The notes under the pieces were generated by a model. That model saw only the letters and a program-made list of their open reading frames with translations. It did no database searches and was not told where the DNA came from. Below are positions 27,120 through 38,674 of a DNA stretch of 64,000 nt, one piece after another. Each line of letters opens with the position of its first letter. The first letter of the stretch is position 1. This stretch comes from an uncultured Gammaproteobacteria bacterium (GTDB taxonomy: Bacteria; Pseudomonadota; Gammaproteobacteria; Eutrophobiales; Eutrophobiaceae): assembly GCA_951812995.1 (NCBI GenBank), contig CATOTD010000003.1, positions 267,288 through 331,287 on the forward strand. Direction: 5' to 3'. The translations under genes were made by a program, and so were the position numbers.

Positions 27120-28637
27120 TCAGATCGACTTTCTTTGTAAAATAATTTTTTGCCATTCTTGTGGACCAGTTTGATGAACTGAATTGCCATGCACATCCAC
27201 GGCGACAGTGACCGGCATATCTTTCACTTCAAATTCATGGATGGCTTCCATGCCCAACTCAGAAAAAGCGATCACTTTTGAATGCGTAATCGCTTTTGAC
27301 ACAAGATAAGCCGCCCCCCCGACCGCCATTAGATAAACCGCTTTGTATTTTTTGATAGCCTCAATACCTATAGGCCCGCGCTCAGCTTTACCGACCATGC
27401 CGATCAATCCGGTTTTTTCCAGCATCATTTCGGTAAATTTATCCATACGTGTTGCGGTAGTCGGTCCGGCCGGCCCTACTACCTCCTCTCTTACGGCATC
27501 GACAGGGCCGACATAATAGATAAAGCGATCTTTGAAATCAACACCATCGGGTAGCGGCTCGCCTTTAGCAAACAAGTCCTGGATTTTTTTATGCGCTGCA
27601 TCACGGCCTGTCAACATTTTCCCGGACAGTAAAATAGTCTCCCCTGGTTGCCATGCTCTTACAGTTTCTGCCGTTACGGTATCGAGATTAACTCGTCTCG
27701 CAGAAGCACCAACATTCCAGGTAACTTTAGGCCAGTCATCCAAATTCGGCGGTTTTTGTAATGCGGGACCTGTGCCATCAAGCACAAAATGTATGTGGCG
27801 TGTTGCGGCGCAGTTTGGGATCATGGCGACGGGTTTATTCGCGGCATGGGTTGGATAGTCTTTTATCTTCACATCAAGTACGGTTGTTAAGCCACCCAAA
27901 CCCTGTGCGCCAATACCAAGTGCATTGACGCGCTCATAAATTTCAAGACGCAATTTTTCCAGCGTTGTTTGAGCTCCGCGTTCTTTTAAGTTTTGTATAT
28001 CGATGGATTCCATCAACGTCTCTTTGGCCATGACCATGGCTTTTTCTGCTGTGCCGCCGATGCCGATGCCTAATATGCCAGGGGGGCACCAACCCGCGCC
28101 CATACTCGGTACGGTATCTACAACCCAATCAACAATATCGTCTGACGGGTTTAACATAACAAATTTTGCTTTTGCTTCAGAACCACCGCCTTTGGCCGCG
28201 ACTTGTATATCGACTTTATCGCCTTTGACGATTTCCATGTGAATCACCGCTGGTGTGTTATCGGTTGTATTTTTTCGTACGCCGGCGGGGTCGGCCATTA
28301 TGGAGGCGCGTAATTTATTATCGGGATGTTTGTAGGCCTTGCGCACCCCGGCATTGATCATATCCTCAACAGACAAATCAGCCGCCCATTGCACCTCCAT
28401 ACCGATCTTAATAAATACCGTCACAATACCGGTGTCTTGGCAAATAGGGCGATGGCCTTCAGCACACATTCTGGAATTGATTAATATCTGTGCCATCGCA
28501 TCTTTGGCGGCTTTCGATTCTTCCTTTGCATAGGCATTGTTGACGGCCTGAATGAAATCCAGTGGATGGTAATAAGAAATATATTGCAGGGCATCAGCGA
28601 TGCTCTCAATCAAATCAGCTTGTTTTATTGTGGTCAT
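27120..28637 (-). CDS. fumA: Fumarate hydratase class I (iron-sulfur)
   Basis: Interconverts fumarate and malate in the TCA cycle using an oxygen-sensitive [4Fe-4S] cluster. The 505 residues contain both class I halves: the alpha part with HRPICQDTGIV, GAGWCPPGILG and PNCAATRH, which supply cluster cysteines, and the beta part with LLSGKMLTGRDAAHK, FIYYVGPVD and GPAGPTTATRMDKF. It is downstream of acnB on the same strand with a 130-base gap, so the two may share a transcript. The enzyme is cytoplasmic. The E. coli FumA/FumB type fits in both length and motifs. Confidence 0.95.
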   Translation of the reverse strand: MTTIKQADLIESIADALQYISYYHPLDFIQAVNNAYAKEESKAAKDAMAQILINSRMCAEGHRPICQDTGIVTVFIKIGMEVQWAADLSVEDMINAGVRKAYKHPDNKLRASIMADPAGVRKNTTDNTPAVIHMEIVKGDKVDIQVAAKGGGSEAKAKFVMLNPSDDIVDWVVDTVPSMGAGWCPPGILGIGIGGTAEKAMVMAKETLMESIDIQNLKERGAQTTLEKLRLEIYERVNALGIGAQGLGGLTTVLDVKIKDYPTHAANKPVAMIPNCAATRHIHFVLDGTGPALQKPPNLDDWPKVTWNVGASARRVNLDTVTAETVRAWQPGETILLSGKMLTGRDAAHKKIQDLFAKGEPLPDGVDFKDRFIYYVGPVDAVREEVVGPAGPTTATRMDKFTEMMLEKTGLIGMVGKAERGPIGIEAIKKYKAVYLMAVGGAAYLVSKAITHSKVIAFSELGMEAIHEFEVKDMPVTVAVDVHGNSVHQTGPQEWQKIILQRKSI

Positions 28638-28767
28638 TCAATAACGCTCGGTTGATGCCTATGTGAAACGTAAGCATTAATAATATATTTTGAATTGTCC
28701 AGCTTGCATTGCGTTGTCGCCATAAAAAACGACTAGAAGCCGCCCTTTTGGCAATGCACGCATCGCA

Positions 28768-31386
28768 TCAATCTACTACGGCGACTGGGATCGATGCAAG
28801 TTTGGACTGTGCTTGTGATGCGCTCTTTTGAAAAGACGCTATTTCGTCAAAGTTCAGGTAACGGTAGACATCTGCTGCCATCGGATCGAGATCAGTGGCG
28901 AATTGCAGATACTCATCCATGGTTGGGATATGACCGAGAATAGATGCAACAGCCGCGACCTCAGCCGATGCCAGATAGACATTAGCACCATCACCCAATC
29001 GATTTGGAAAGTTTCGCGTTGATGTTGACACAACCGTTGACTTGGCTTGCACGCGCGCCTGGTTACCCATGCACAACGAGCATCCCGGCATCTCTGTTCG
29101 CGCCCCCACTTTTGCAAAGATGTTGTAGTAACCTTCTTCGGTTAGCTTATGTTGATCCATTTTGGTCGGGGGGGATATCCAGAGCGTGGTTGGCAGTGCG
29201 TCGGTGTTTTTATCCAACATCTTGCCTGCCGCCCGGAAGTGGCCGATGTTGGTCATGCACGAGCCGATAAAGACTTCATCGATCCTGGTGCCGGCGACTG
29301 CGGACAGAGGTTTTATATCATCTGGATCATTTGGACATGCCAGTAGTGGTTCTTTGATCTCGGTTAAATTTATTTCAAACACTTTGGCATACGCGGCATC
29401 GGTATCGGGTTCCATCAGGACTGGGTTTGCAATCCAGTCCTCCATTGCTTTTGCACGACGTTCAAGCGTACGCGCATCGCTATAATCTTCAGTGATCATC
29501 CAACGCAATAGCGTGATGTTAGATTGTAGGTATTCAATAATTGATTCCTTACCTAAGCGAATCGTACAGCCACCCGCTGAACGTTCGGCACTGGCATCGG
29601 ATAGTTCAAATGCTTGTTCGCACTTAAGATGCGGCAAGCCTTCGATCTCCAATATGCGACCTGAGAAGATATTTTTTTTCCCTTTTTTAGCGACTGTGAG
29701 ATCACCGCTTTGTAGCGCCATATAAGGAATCGCGTTGACTAAATCACGCAAGGTGATACCAGGTTGCATCTCGCCTGTAAAGCGGACCAGAACAGATTCT
29801 GGCATATCCAGTGGCATGACACCGGTTGCGGCCGCAAATGCAACCAAACCAGAACCTGCTGGAAAAGATATCCCGATTGGAAAGCGTGTATGTGAATCGC
29901 CGCCAGTGCCAACGGTGTCAGGTAATAACATACGGTTTAACCAGGAATGAATGATGCCATCACCAGGGCGTAGCGCGACACCGCCGCGGTTCTGGATAAA
30001 ATCAGGTAGCGTGTGATGGGTGATCTCATCGATAGGCTTTGGATAAGCGGCAGTATGACAGAAAGACTGCATAACGAGATCGGCGGAGAAGCCGAGGCAC
30101 GCCAGGTCTTTTAATTCATCGCGTGTCATGGGGCCGGTCGTGTCTTGCGACCCAACGGTCGTCATTGTCGGTTCGCAATAGGTTCCAGGGCGTATGCCGG
30201 TGACACCACAAGCGCGACCGACTATCTTTTGGGCCAGTGTATAACCCCGACCGGTATCCTTGGCTGGCATAGGTACACGGAACAATGGGCTGGTCTCCAA
30301 CCCAAGTGACTCGCGGGCACGACCGGTTAAGCCACGACCGATGATCAAGGGTATGCGTCCGCCTGCGCGTACCTCGTCAAGGATGATGTCGGTCTTTAAT
30401 GCAAACTCACACAGTGTTGCGCCCGTGTCGGCATTGTTAATCTTGCCAGCATAGGGATAGATATCGATGACATCGCTCATCTGCAATGCGCTGACATCGC
30501 ATTCAATGGGCAGTGCGCCCGCATCTTCCATGGTATTGAAAAAGATCGGTGCTATCTTGCCGGCTATACAATAACCACCCTGGCGTTTATTCGGGATAAA
30601 GGGGATGTCATTGCCCATGTGCCAGAGTACAGAGTTGGTGGCTGACTTACGAGAAGAACCCGTGCCCACCACATCACCAACATAGGCCAGCGGATAGCCT
30701 TTGGCTTTTAATGCATTGAGTTGTTTAATCGGGCCTATTTTGCCGACTTGATCAGGATGAATACCATCGCGTTCCATCTTCAACATGGCCAGTGCATGTA
30801 ATGGAATATCGGGGCGTGACCAGGCATCGGGAGCCGGTGAGAGATCATCGGTATTGGTTTCGCCTGGGACTTTGAATACCGTAACGGTAATCTTTTCAGG
30901 TAGCATCGGCTTGCTTGTAAACCATTCGGCATCGGCCCAGGAGGTTATAATTTTTTGCGCGTGGGCATTGCCTGCATCGGCTTTTTCCTGCACATCATGG
31001 AAGGCATCAAACATCAATAAAGTATGTGACAGTGCCTGCACGGCGGGTGCGGCCAATGCCTCGTCATCAAGACAATCAATCAATGGCACAATATTGTAAC
31101 CGCCAAGCATGGTGCCGAGGAGAGCAACGGCTTTAACCCTGTCTATTAAAGGTGATGTTGCATCGCCTTTGGTAATGGCCGCTAGAAACCCCGCCTTGAT
31201 ATAGGCCGCTTGATCAACACCCGCCGGAATACGATGCGTAATCAGGTCGAGGATGAAGCCTTCTTCACCAGCGGGCGGGTTCTTTAATAACGCAACTAAT
31301 GCCGCAGTCTGATCGGGCGTTAATGGTTGTGGCACGATACCCTGCCCGGCTCGTTCTTTTACATGTTCGCGATAGGCTTTGAGCAA
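28768..31386 (-). CDS. acnB: Bifunctional aconitate hydratase 2 / 2-methylisocitrate dehydratase AcnB
   Basis: AcnB isomerises citrate to isocitrate in the TCA cycle. The 872 residues match the family. The N-terminal HEAT-like domain (1-155) is followed by the swivel domain ([32 protein letters not shown]) and the catalytic domains. Cluster-binding cysteines are visible in [15 protein letters not shown] and [13 protein letters not shown]. The substrate-loop [17 protein letters not shown] is conserved. In other bacteria the apo-protein also binds mRNA; nothing here tests this. Confidence 0.97.
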   Translation of the reverse strand: MLKAYREHVKERAGQGIVPQPLTPDQTAALVALLKNPPAGEEGFILDLITHRIPAGVDQAAYIKAGFLAAITKGDATSPLIDRVKAVALLGTMLGGYNIVPLIDCLDDEALAAPAVQALSHTLLMFDAFHDVQEKADAGNAHAQKIITSWADAEWFTSKPMLPEKITVTVFKVPGETNTDDLSPAPDAWSRPDIPLHALAMLKMERDGIHPDQVGKIGPIKQLNALKAKGYPLAYVGDVVGTGSSRKSATNSVLWHMGNDIPFIPNKRQGGYCIAGKIAPIFFNTMEDAGALPIECDVSALQMSDVIDIYPYAGKINNADTGATLCEFALKTDIILDEVRAGGRIPLIIGRGLTGRARESLGLETSPLFRVPMPAKDTGRGYTLAQKIVGRACGVTGIRPGTYCEPTMTTVGSQDTTGPMTRDELKDLACLGFSADLVMQSFCHTAAYPKPIDEITHHTLPDFIQNRGGVALRPGDGIIHSWLNRMLLPDTVGTGGDSHTRFPIGISFPAGSGLVAFAAATGVMPLDMPESVLVRFTGEMQPGITLRDLVNAIPYMALQSGDLTVAKKGKKNIFSGRILEIEGLPHLKCEQAFELSDASAERSAGGCTIRLGKESIIEYLQSNITLLRWMITEDYSDARTLERRAKAMEDWIANPVLMEPDTDAAYAKVFEINLTEIKEPLLACPNDPDDIKPLSAVAGTRIDEVFIGSCMTNIGHFRAAGKMLDKNTDALPTTLWISPPTKMDQHKLTEEGYYNIFAKVGARTEMPGCSLCMGNQARVQAKSTVVSTSTRNFPNRLGDGANVYLASAEVAAVASILGHIPTMDEYLQFATDLDPMAADVYRYLNFDEIASFQKSASQAQSKLASIPVAVVD

Positions 31387-31510
31387 AACAATCCTCCTTC
31401 AGTTATTCCAAGATGTAACGCCACTCAAGATACTTATGTCAAGAGACACTCGCATTATAAATGAATATCCCCTTAATTTTAATCGGCTTTACGGTTATTT
31501 TAGTGTGCAA

Positions 31511-32596
31511 TTAACCGGCAGAATCAATGATGCCACTGCCGAGACAGACATCTTCCTTATAAAATACAATGAATTGGCCGGGCGTGATGGCTCTTTGTGA
31601 TAATTCAAACCGTACTGTACATGTGTCATTTTCTATTTTTTCAATGAGGCAGTTCTGATCTGCTTGTCGATAGCGGTTTTTTGCCTGACATTTAAATGGC
31701 AATGCGGGTATTTCGCCCGCAATCCAGTGTATGTTTGAGGCCGTTAAACTATCACTGTGGAGCAAGGGATGATCGTGATCTTGGGCGACGATTAATTCAT
31801 TGTCCGCAACATTTTTTTGCACAACGTACCAGGGCGCATCAGCGGCACCGCTAACACCACCAATACCCAGTCCTTGTCTTTGGCCGAGGGTGTAATAAAA
31901 AACACCTTCATGCTCAGCGATTATTTTCCCATCCGTTGTTTTAACAGTGCCTGGCTCAGGTGGGATGTAGCGGCTTAAAAATTGACGAAAGGGTTGTTCG
32001 CCGATAAAACAAATACCAGTGCTGTCTTTTTTATCGTGGGTGACTAATCCGGCTTGCTCGGCACGTTTTCGGACTTCGGCCTTATCGAGCGCACCGATAG
32101 GAAACAGGGATTGTTGCAGTTGCGATTGATTCAAACGGCATAAGAAATAAGTCTGATCTTTGTTTGGATCCAGACCTTTTAGTAATTGATATGATGTGCC
32201 TTGTTGCTTAATACGCGCGTAATGCCCCGTCGCCATTTTTGTCGCTCCCAGTCTCTCTGCCTGCGCCAGAAAGACCTTGAATTTAATCTCCTGGTTGCAC
32301 AAAACATCAGGATTGGGTGTGCGTCCATGCTTGTATTCATTGATAAAATTCCAGAAGACCCGCTCCCAGTAGTCGGCAGAAAGATCGACTGTATTGAAGG
32401 GAATGTCGAGTTTATCGCAAACCATCATGGCATCTTCTACATCCGCCTCCCAGAGGCAGATGCCTGTGTTTGTAGTCTCATGCCAGTTTTTCATGAACAA
32501 GGCCTCGACAACATAACCTTGTTCCTTTAGGAGCATTGCCGCTACTGATGAATCAACACCACCAGAGAGGCCCACGATAACTTTATTATCCGGCAA
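31511..32596 (-). CDS. mnmA: tRNA-specific 2-thiouridylase MnmA
   Basis: MnmA adds sulfur to U34 of Lys, Glu and Gln tRNAs. The PP-loop VIVGLSGGVDSSVAAM opens the protein; the catalytic cysteines lie in the NPDVLCNQEIKF and STGICFIGE segments. No ATG is available. I propose the TTG at 32596, one base after the nudJ stop, giving 361 residues with an N-terminus like other MnmA proteins (PDNKVIVGLSGG). A TTG at 32632 would add 12 residues and overlap nudJ. nudJ-mnmA is a conserved gammaproteobacterial pair. Confidence 0.93.
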   Translation of the reverse strand: MPDNKVIVGLSGGVDSSVAAMLLKEQGYVVEALFMKNWHETTNTGICLWEADVEDAMMVCDKLDIPFNTVDLSADYWERVFWNFINEYKHGRTPNPDVLCNQEIKFKVFLAQAERLGATKMATGHYARIKQQGTSYQLLKGLDPNKDQTYFLCRLNQSQLQQSLFPIGALDKAEVRKRAEQAGLVTHDKKDSTGICFIGEQPFRQFLSRYIPPEPGTVKTTDGKIIAEHEGVFYYTLGQRQGLGIGGVSGAADAPWYVVQKNVADNELIVAQDHDHPLLHSDSLTASNIHWIAGEIPALPFKCQAKNRYRQADQNCLIEKIENDTCTVRFELSQRAITPGQFIVFYKEDVCLGSGIIDSAG

Positions 32597-32597
32597 T

Positions 32598-33056
32598 TTA
32601 CGTACGATCTCGCAAATAATGCAATAACTCAAGCGGGTAGTTATTACCGTTTAAATAATCTTCAATACAACGCCTGACCAGCGGGCTACGCATACGCGCA
32701 TGTTCTTTTTCAATGGCCGCTTTTGTCAACCAGACCGCACGGCGTATACCCGCATCAAGTGCGCGACCTTTATGTTCTATCGTGCAAGTACCGTAGAAAC
32801 AGAAGCGCAAATAAGTAATGTCCGCCTTATGTGGATTAGGGTAGAGGTATACGCCCACTAACTTTTCGGGTTCAAATTCCCACGCCGTCTCTTCGAGGAC
32901 TTCACGTTTAACGGCATCGATCAATGATTCGTTCTGCTCCAGGTGACCGGCTGGTTGATTAAAAACGAGCGTGTCATTGATTGTCTCTTCTACCAGCAGA
33001 AAGCGACCCGCTTGTTCAGCGATAGCGGCAACAGTCGTGTTTGGTTTCCATTGCAT
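32598..33056 (-). CDS. nudJ: NudJ-type Nudix phosphatase
   Basis: A 152-residue Nudix hydrolase. NudJ of E. coli hydrolyses hydroxymethylpyrimidine pyrophosphate (a thiamine intermediate) and other nucleotides. The Nudix box is G-H-L-E-x-N-E-x7-REVLEETAW, with Ala in place of the final Gly, close to residues 42-64. Position directly before mnmA is as in E. coli, which supports the NudJ name. It is the second Nudix protein in the window. Confidence 0.9.
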   Translation of the reverse strand: MQWKPNTTVAAIAEQAGRFLLVEETINDTLVFNQPAGHLEQNESLIDAVKREVLEETAWEFEPEKLVGVYLYPNPHKADITYLRFCFYGTCTIEHKGRALDAGIRRAVWLTKAAIEKEHARMRSPLVRRCIEDYLNGNNYPLELLHYLRDRT

Positions 33057-33104
33057 TATGCTATTTTCGGAGCTTCATGTACTTGGTTTAATGGCGCAAG
33101 GTAA

Positions 33105-36100
33105 TCAATTATCCGTGTTATTTTTCTTTAATTTTACAATATCCGGTTTTTCCCAACTGCCTTTAATGCTGTATTGATACATTAACATGCCATCTATGCT
33201 GTCAGGTACAAAATTAAACAATTCGCCCGCAAAATAAATTACCGCACCCACACCAATGCCGACCGGGCCGAATAAGGCACTGGCAATCGGCAAACTGTTG
33301 GATAATGCCCTGGGCATTATGGTGGCAATCTGATCATAGTCCTGCGCAATAATCCCGGTACGACCGCTGACTAAAATATCGGCGGCCGGGCCCATTAACG
33401 TAAGGTTGTTTGTATAGGCATGACCTTGATCCATGCTAAAGTTTCCCGCAATACTGTCGAACGAAAATCCTTTACTGAAAAGATCGGAGAAATCGAGTGC
33501 GAGTCTTCTTGGCAGGGCCTGAATACTAAGCAATCCAAACAAGCGACCCGCCGAAGAGTCAATATCAAGCATTTGACCTTTGTCAATTTTTATATCGAGA
33601 TCACCCGCAATCTTTTCCATGGAAAAGTTCATTGGCGTGTCCATCCAGCGGACATTTAGCGCAATAGTCGTTTGGCCATCTTTAATATTGGCAGGACCAT
33701 AATTAAATGTACTGAGCATGGTGGCAATGGTGTCAGCTTGCAGTGTGGCGGAAAACTCGGAACGGTCGCTATCATCCATCTGCATCCAGGTCCCGTTTGC
33801 TGTAATGTTAAAATCTGGCTTGGAAATGCTGAGGTTGTCAATACGAATACCCTGTTCAATATTTTGGGTGCGTAAATTAAGCTGGCCAAGCTGATGGTCG
33901 CCATAGGTAAACTGTTCGATATCGACTTCAAGTTCGGGTATCTTGTTTAAGTTGTATCGTCTTGCTTCTCTTTCATTTTCGTTGGTGTCTATGTCTAATG
34001 ACAGCGATGTTAGATCAACCCGCAGTTTATCGGGCCGATTATCCGTGCCTTTTATTAAATGGGCATGACCAGCAATAGCATCACCCGTGAATGAAAGTTG
34101 CCAGCCATCAATCGGCTTGTTTAATTTTAAATTGACATTGTAGAAATCGGTACCGAGAATCCGTAATTCACCAATACTAAAATCACCGACTACATGACGG
34201 GGTTGTGCAGGTTGGGACTTGCGCGATTGTGTAGTATTGTCAAGTGCCACAATATCGGTCCACTCCGACACGTCTAATCTTTGCAAATGGCCTTGTATTG
34301 ATATACCACCTGTTTCTCTTGTGTCATCGTGTGGTTGCCCGAGTCCGATCAGCGTTTTTTTCAGCATCAAATTCTGACTATCGATAATCACATCCGTAAA
34401 AAACAGTTCATCAAAGTTAAACTTGATATTATGGATGGCACCATCTACCAGATTGGTTGATAGACGCAATGGCCGCGCCGCTTTTTTTGGCTTGCCAAAA
34501 GGATAAGGCAAGTCGATCTCAATACCGCTTAAATCAGAACGTAATTCAATTTCCTTGGTGTTGGTATGATCATCTGATTTTAGGTGTCTAATCAAGACAG
34601 TCCAGTTACTTTCACCCGCAAAATAATGCCCCATTTTCTCAACAGTATCGTTGTATTTGGGAAAGAAATGGGCAAGCTGGTTGATAATAAACGCCTTATT
34701 GCCGACACCAGATAATTCGTAATGTTTAGAATAAGGTCCATCTTGCACAGGCTTGGGTATAGTCAGTTGTACTGGAACACCATGATAGCGCGCGTCAATA
34801 TCACGCGCCCATACTTCGTGCTGAGCAAAATGAAGATCGCCATTCACATCGTCAAGCCCAAGACCAGGTGTATCAGATGCGATAGTCGCATCAATCAAAG
34901 ACACCCGCCCGGCAATGCTTTTCTCACTTTTATCCAAGGGGATATTTAGCGCAAGGTCCATAGCAAAATTGCCTGTAATATTTTTTATTGCTGCATTGAG
35001 AGATGTTTTTGTATGGAGCGGACTTTGGGTTATGAAATTTTGTACATCACGGGTATGCCCGTGTAGGGAACCCGTTATATTTAGCAGGCGTTTGCTTTTA
35101 GTCAGATCTTTTATTTCTGCTGACAGCTTGTTTATTTCTGCATCAAAAATATAACCCGATCGTGATGAGAGCGTAAGATCATCATTATCTATAACAAGCT
35201 CCGCGGTTAAATTATCAATGGGTGGCCATTTTTCATTATAATCAAGGGTTATGTTTTCAATATTGATGAGTGTTTTGAAATGTCCCTCGGCATTATTAAA
35301 CGGATAATCTTGCAGGTGGCCATGAAAAATTAAATCGCCTGATAATAGTTTGCCGCCGACCAGGGCGCGATTAAGCCATGTTCTGAAATTAGGACTGGTT
35401 TGTTTTGGCAAATATGCTGGAATGTTTTCTATGTTTGTCTCATCTATATGTACAATCAGGTCAATAAAGGGTGATGGTTTATCAAACGTGATCTTACCTG
35501 CTGCGGTAAGTGATAGATCAGTGTTTGTGATTGCCAGGTTTTGGATGATTAATTCAGCCGCGTCATTATGTATCAATCTCATATCGGCATTGATCTCGGA
35601 AAAAGAATGCGTTGCCGCATGAATAACGTCAAACTTCATCTTTGGTAGCTTACTCTCAAGGCTGATTGTTAGCTGTTCATTATTGGCCATGAGCGTACCT
35701 GCAAATCCGGAAATGAAACTATTTTTATCTGGAGAGGTTATTGTGAGGTTTTGAAACGCAGTATTAACTTGAATTACCGCGTTCGTCTTTGCCTCAGGCT
35801 GGTAGTCAATATTCAATGCTATTAGATCGCTGGTCACCGTGTGTTGTGTTAGTATTGTCTTGAATTGCTCCGGTATTATATTAGCCGCAATAATAAAAGG
35901 TGCCACTTCTGCAAATTTCAAATAAGAAAAATAACCCTTGTATCGATTATTATTAGAATTTTTTTCAATACTTATCTGGTGGCTTGATGGTGGCCATAAA
36001 CCTGAGGCGGTTTGCAATTCATCTAGTTGTATATGCAAAAGCCAGTCGTTGTCTAATCGGTGTTCGCCAAAAAAATTTAGAGAGACTTTATTGATCGGTA

Positions 36101-36974
36101 GTTGATGGTGGTGGGCGACTAATAAAAAATCAGCGTAGTCGCCTTGTATACTGAAATCAATTAACCTAGATTGTTCCCAGCTAGTCCATAATTCAAAGTT
36201 TGCAATTCCGCCAACACTCTTTACCGGATACGCATCTAACAAGTCGGATGGTTTGAAATTTTCTGTGGCAATATAGACTGAACCACGCCAGTCAGACGTT
36301 AAAATATTGCCTGTTACATCCATCTTTATATTTAAGTTTTGTCCAAGCTGTTCTGGTAAAGACAACTCAGCGTCGAGTTGCAGACGTTGCTTATCGGTCC
36401 TTAATTGAATCTGGACATCGGAGAATTGTTTGTTTTTATGTGGTGATTTTTCATCATGCCATGTTACTGATGCATGCTTGAGAATGAGGTGTTTTTGAGT
36501 TAGTAGCCAGTTCGATAAGGCGGCGTTGTTGCTTGCATTCGTATTGAAGCCCTGCTTGCTGTCATTGATGGAGAGTGAACCATCTAGCTTTCGGGAAATA
36601 CCAATGTTGAGTCCGGTTACTAATAGGTAGTTTGGTATGACTTCCCATGCTTGCAGACTGGCAATCATATCTATGTCTATGTGCGCCGAGTCAAACGTGG
36701 TGATAATAGTACGCTTATCTTGTGTATAGAGGTCTATGTTTCCCAAGTATAGATTAGGTGTCCAGCCCTGCCATTCAGCACTTATATCATCAATGACAAT
36801 CGGGAATTCTATCTGTTTATTGATCCAGTCTTGGATCTCGGTTTTGTAGTTTCCAATGCCGGGTAATGCCAGGCGCACAATCGTGACCACAACAGCAGCA
36901 CTCATGATGATAAATGCAAATACGTACCAGCAGAAATGGTATAAAAATTTGAAAATTCTATTCAGCATTAACAT
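33105..36974 (-). CDS. yhdP: YhdP-family AsmA-like phospholipid transport protein
   Basis: A 1289-residue protein anchored by one N-terminal membrane helix (about residues 15-35), followed by a very long periplasmic region rich in beta strands and ending in an AsmA-like domain (GRLFGLLSIQALPRRLALDFSDLF and FDSIAGNFSMDQGHAYTNNL). Family members YhdP, TamB and YdbH bridge the envelope and carry phospholipids to the outer membrane. It follows rng by three bases, the usual rng-yhdP pair. Length compares well with E. coli YhdP (1266). Confidence 0.94.
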   Translation of the reverse strand: MLMLNRIFKFLYHFCWYVFAFIIMSAAVVVTIVRLALPGIGNYKTEIQDWINKQIEFPIVIDDISAEWQGWTPNLYLGNIDLYTQDKRTIITTFDSAHIDIDMIASLQAWEVIPNYLLVTGLNIGISRKLDGSLSINDSKQGFNTNASNNAALSNWLLTQKHLILKHASVTWHDEKSPHKNKQFSDVQIQLRTDKQRLQLDAELSLPEQLGQNLNIKMDVTGNILTSDWRGSVYIATENFKPSDLLDAYPVKSVGGIANFELWTSWEQSRLIDFSIQGDYADFLLVAHHHQLPINKVSLNFFGEHRLDNDWLLHIQLDELQTASGLWPPSSHQISIEKNSNNNRYKGYFSYLKFAEVAPFIIAANIIPEQFKTILTQHTVTSDLIALNIDYQPEAKTNAVIQVNTAFQNLTITSPDKNSFISGFAGTLMANNEQLTISLESKLPKMKFDVIHAATHSFSEINADMRLIHNDAAELIIQNLAITNTDLSLTAAGKITFDKPSPFIDLIVHIDETNIENIPAYLPKQTSPNFRTWLNRALVGGKLLSGDLIFHGHLQDYPFNNAEGHFKTLINIENITLDYNEKWPPIDNLTAELVIDNDDLTLSSRSGYIFDAEINKLSAEIKDLTKSKRLLNITGSLHGHTRDVQNFITQSPLHTKTSLNAAIKNITGNFAMDLALNIPLDKSEKSIAGRVSLIDATIASDTPGLGLDDVNGDLHFAQHEVWARDIDARYHGVPVQLTIPKPVQDGPYSKHYELSGVGNKAFIINQLAHFFPKYNDTVEKMGHYFAGESNWTVLIRHLKSDDHTNTKEIELRSDLSGIEIDLPYPFGKPKKAARPLRLSTNLVDGAIHNIKFNFDELFFTDVIIDSQNLMLKKTLIGLGQPHDDTRETGGISIQGHLQRLDVSEWTDIVALDNTTQSRKSQPAQPRHVVGDFSIGELRILGTDFYNVNLKLNKPIDGWQLSFTGDAIAGHAHLIKGTDNRPDKLRVDLTSLSLDIDTNENEREARRYNLNKIPELEVDIEQFTYGDHQLGQLNLRTQNIEQGIRIDNLSISKPDFNITANGTWMQMDDSDRSEFSATLQADTIATMLSTFNYGPANIKDGQTTIALNVRWMDTPMNFSMEKIAGDLDIKIDKGQMLDIDSSAGRLFGLLSIQALPRRLALDFSDLFSKGFSFDSIAGNFSMDQGHAYTNNLTLMGPAADILVSGRTGIIAQDYDQIATIMPRALSNSLPIASALFGPVGIGVGAVIYFAGELFNFVPDSIDGMLMYQYSIKGSWEKPDIVKLKKNNTDN

Positions 36975-36977
36975 AAA

Positions 36978-38522
36978 TCAAAGTAGCACAATGTCGTATT
37001 GTTCTTGTGTATAAAGTGCTTCTACCTGGAAGTTGATGGGCCTGCCAATAAAAGTTTCTAACTCGGCTACGCTGGTTGACTCGTCATCTAATAACATATC
37101 GACAACACGCTGTGAGGCTACGACTAATAGTTTGTTGGCATCGAATTGTTTGACTTCACGTAAAATTTCCCGAAATATTTCATAACAAATTGTATCGGCA
37201 GTTTTGATAGATGCGCGACCGTCGCAGGTAGGACAGGTTTCACATAAGATCTGTTCCAGACTTTCCCGAGTTCGTTTGCGGGTTAATTGCACGAGTCCGA
37301 GTGAGGTAATTTCACTCAACGTTATTTTGCCATGATCTTTTTCAGTATTTTTTTCGAGCGTACGTAAAACCTGTCGTTTGTGTTCGCTATCTTGCATATC
37401 GATAAAATCAATAATGATGATACCACCCAAGTTACGCAGACGTAGTTGTCGGGCAATGGTATGGGCTGCTTCAAGATTGGTTTTGAAGATGGTTTCTGCC
37501 TGATTGCGATGACCAACAAAGGTGCCGGTATTAACATCAATTGTGGTCATGGCCTCGGTTTGATCGATAATCAAATAACCGCCAGATTTTAACGGTACCC
37601 TTCTGTTTAATGAGCGTTGTATTTCATTCTCTACTGCATACAAATCAAGTATGGGGCGATTACCTGTGTAGTGTTCAATACGAGCAATAAATTCGGGAAT
37701 GAAACGTTTACAAAACTCCATTACACGTTGATACGTTGCTTTTGAATCAATGCGCACTGTTGCAACTTCAGAATGGATTAGATCGCGCATGGTGCGCATA
37801 ACCAATGGCAAATCTTCATATACAATACAGGGTGAGGATGATTTTTTTGCCCGCAGCGTGATGGATTCCCATACTTTTCGCAGAAATGCGATGTCCTTAC
37901 AAATATTGTCATCAAGCACATGTGCTGCTGCTGTCCTGATAATGAGTCCGTCTTTCTGTAAGATATGGGGGTCATGCGATGCATCGTGTAAGGCAATATT
38001 ATTGGCATTGTCAACAGCCTGTTTTTCGATCTTGGAAAGATAGTCTAAGATGACATCTCGAAGCCTTTCACGTTCTGCCTCATTGTCAATTCTCTGTGAG
38101 ATACCGATTGATGGAAAATCGGGTATAAAAACGATGTATCGTGACGGAATTGAAAGACGTGTTGTCAGTCTTGCGCCCTTGCTACCAATGGGATCCTTGA
38201 TGACCTGGACGAGTATCTCTTCCCCTTCACGAATAAGCGTTTCTATAGGCTGAACCTGTTCGTTTTCATTTTTTATACCCGGTAATTTACTGTTGTTGGT
38301 CACGATGTCTGAAGCATGCAGGAAGCCCGTTCGTTCCAAACCAATATTGATGAATGCGGCTTGCATACCGGGTAAAACGCGCGATACTTGCCCTTTGAAG
38401 ATATTACCAATGAGCCCGCTTTTTTGTGTACGTTCGATATGAATTTCCTGCAAGATACCATTATCAAGTACCGCTACACGTGTTTCTTGTGGGGTCACAT
38501 TGATCAGGATTTCTTCACTCAT
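36978..38522 (-). CDS. rng: Ribonuclease G
   Basis: RNase G is a single-strand-specific endonuclease that matures the 5' end of 16S rRNA and degrades some mRNAs. In the 514 residues: an N-terminal S1 domain (GNIFKGQVSRVLPGMQAAFINIG), the catalytic DNase I-like core with metal aspartates in TIDVNTGTFVG and IIIIDFIDM, and the zinc-link CPTCDG. There is no long C-terminal scaffold, so it is RNase G, not RNase E. Usual length is 489; the extra residues are an insertion near GIKNENEQVQPIETL. Divergent from glcD. Confidence 0.96.
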   Translation of the reverse strand: MSEEILINVTPQETRVAVLDNGILQEIHIERTQKSGLIGNIFKGQVSRVLPGMQAAFINIGLERTGFLHASDIVTNNSKLPGIKNENEQVQPIETLIREGEEILVQVIKDPIGSKGARLTTRLSIPSRYIVFIPDFPSIGISQRIDNEAERERLRDVILDYLSKIEKQAVDNANNIALHDASHDPHILQKDGLIIRTAAAHVLDDNICKDIAFLRKVWESITLRAKKSSSPCIVYEDLPLVMRTMRDLIHSEVATVRIDSKATYQRVMEFCKRFIPEFIARIEHYTGNRPILDLYAVENEIQRSLNRRVPLKSGGYLIIDQTEAMTTIDVNTGTFVGHRNQAETIFKTNLEAAHTIARQLRLRNLGGIIIIDFIDMQDSEHKRQVLRTLEKNTEKDHGKITLSEITSLGLVQLTRKRTRESLEQILCETCPTCDGRASIKTADTICYEIFREILREVKQFDANKLLVVASQRVVDMLLDDESTSVAELETFIGRPINFQVEALYTQEQYDIVLL

Positions 38523-38674
38523 GGGAATCGGGTATTTTTATGATCGCAATATATTTAACATGCTGAATTTAGGGCAAAACCATTATATCATCATCTTGTT
38601 ATATATCTGAAAAACAGGTAAAAACAATAGCGTACAGGTCGGTACTATATTCATTAAAAAATGCGCGTATAACA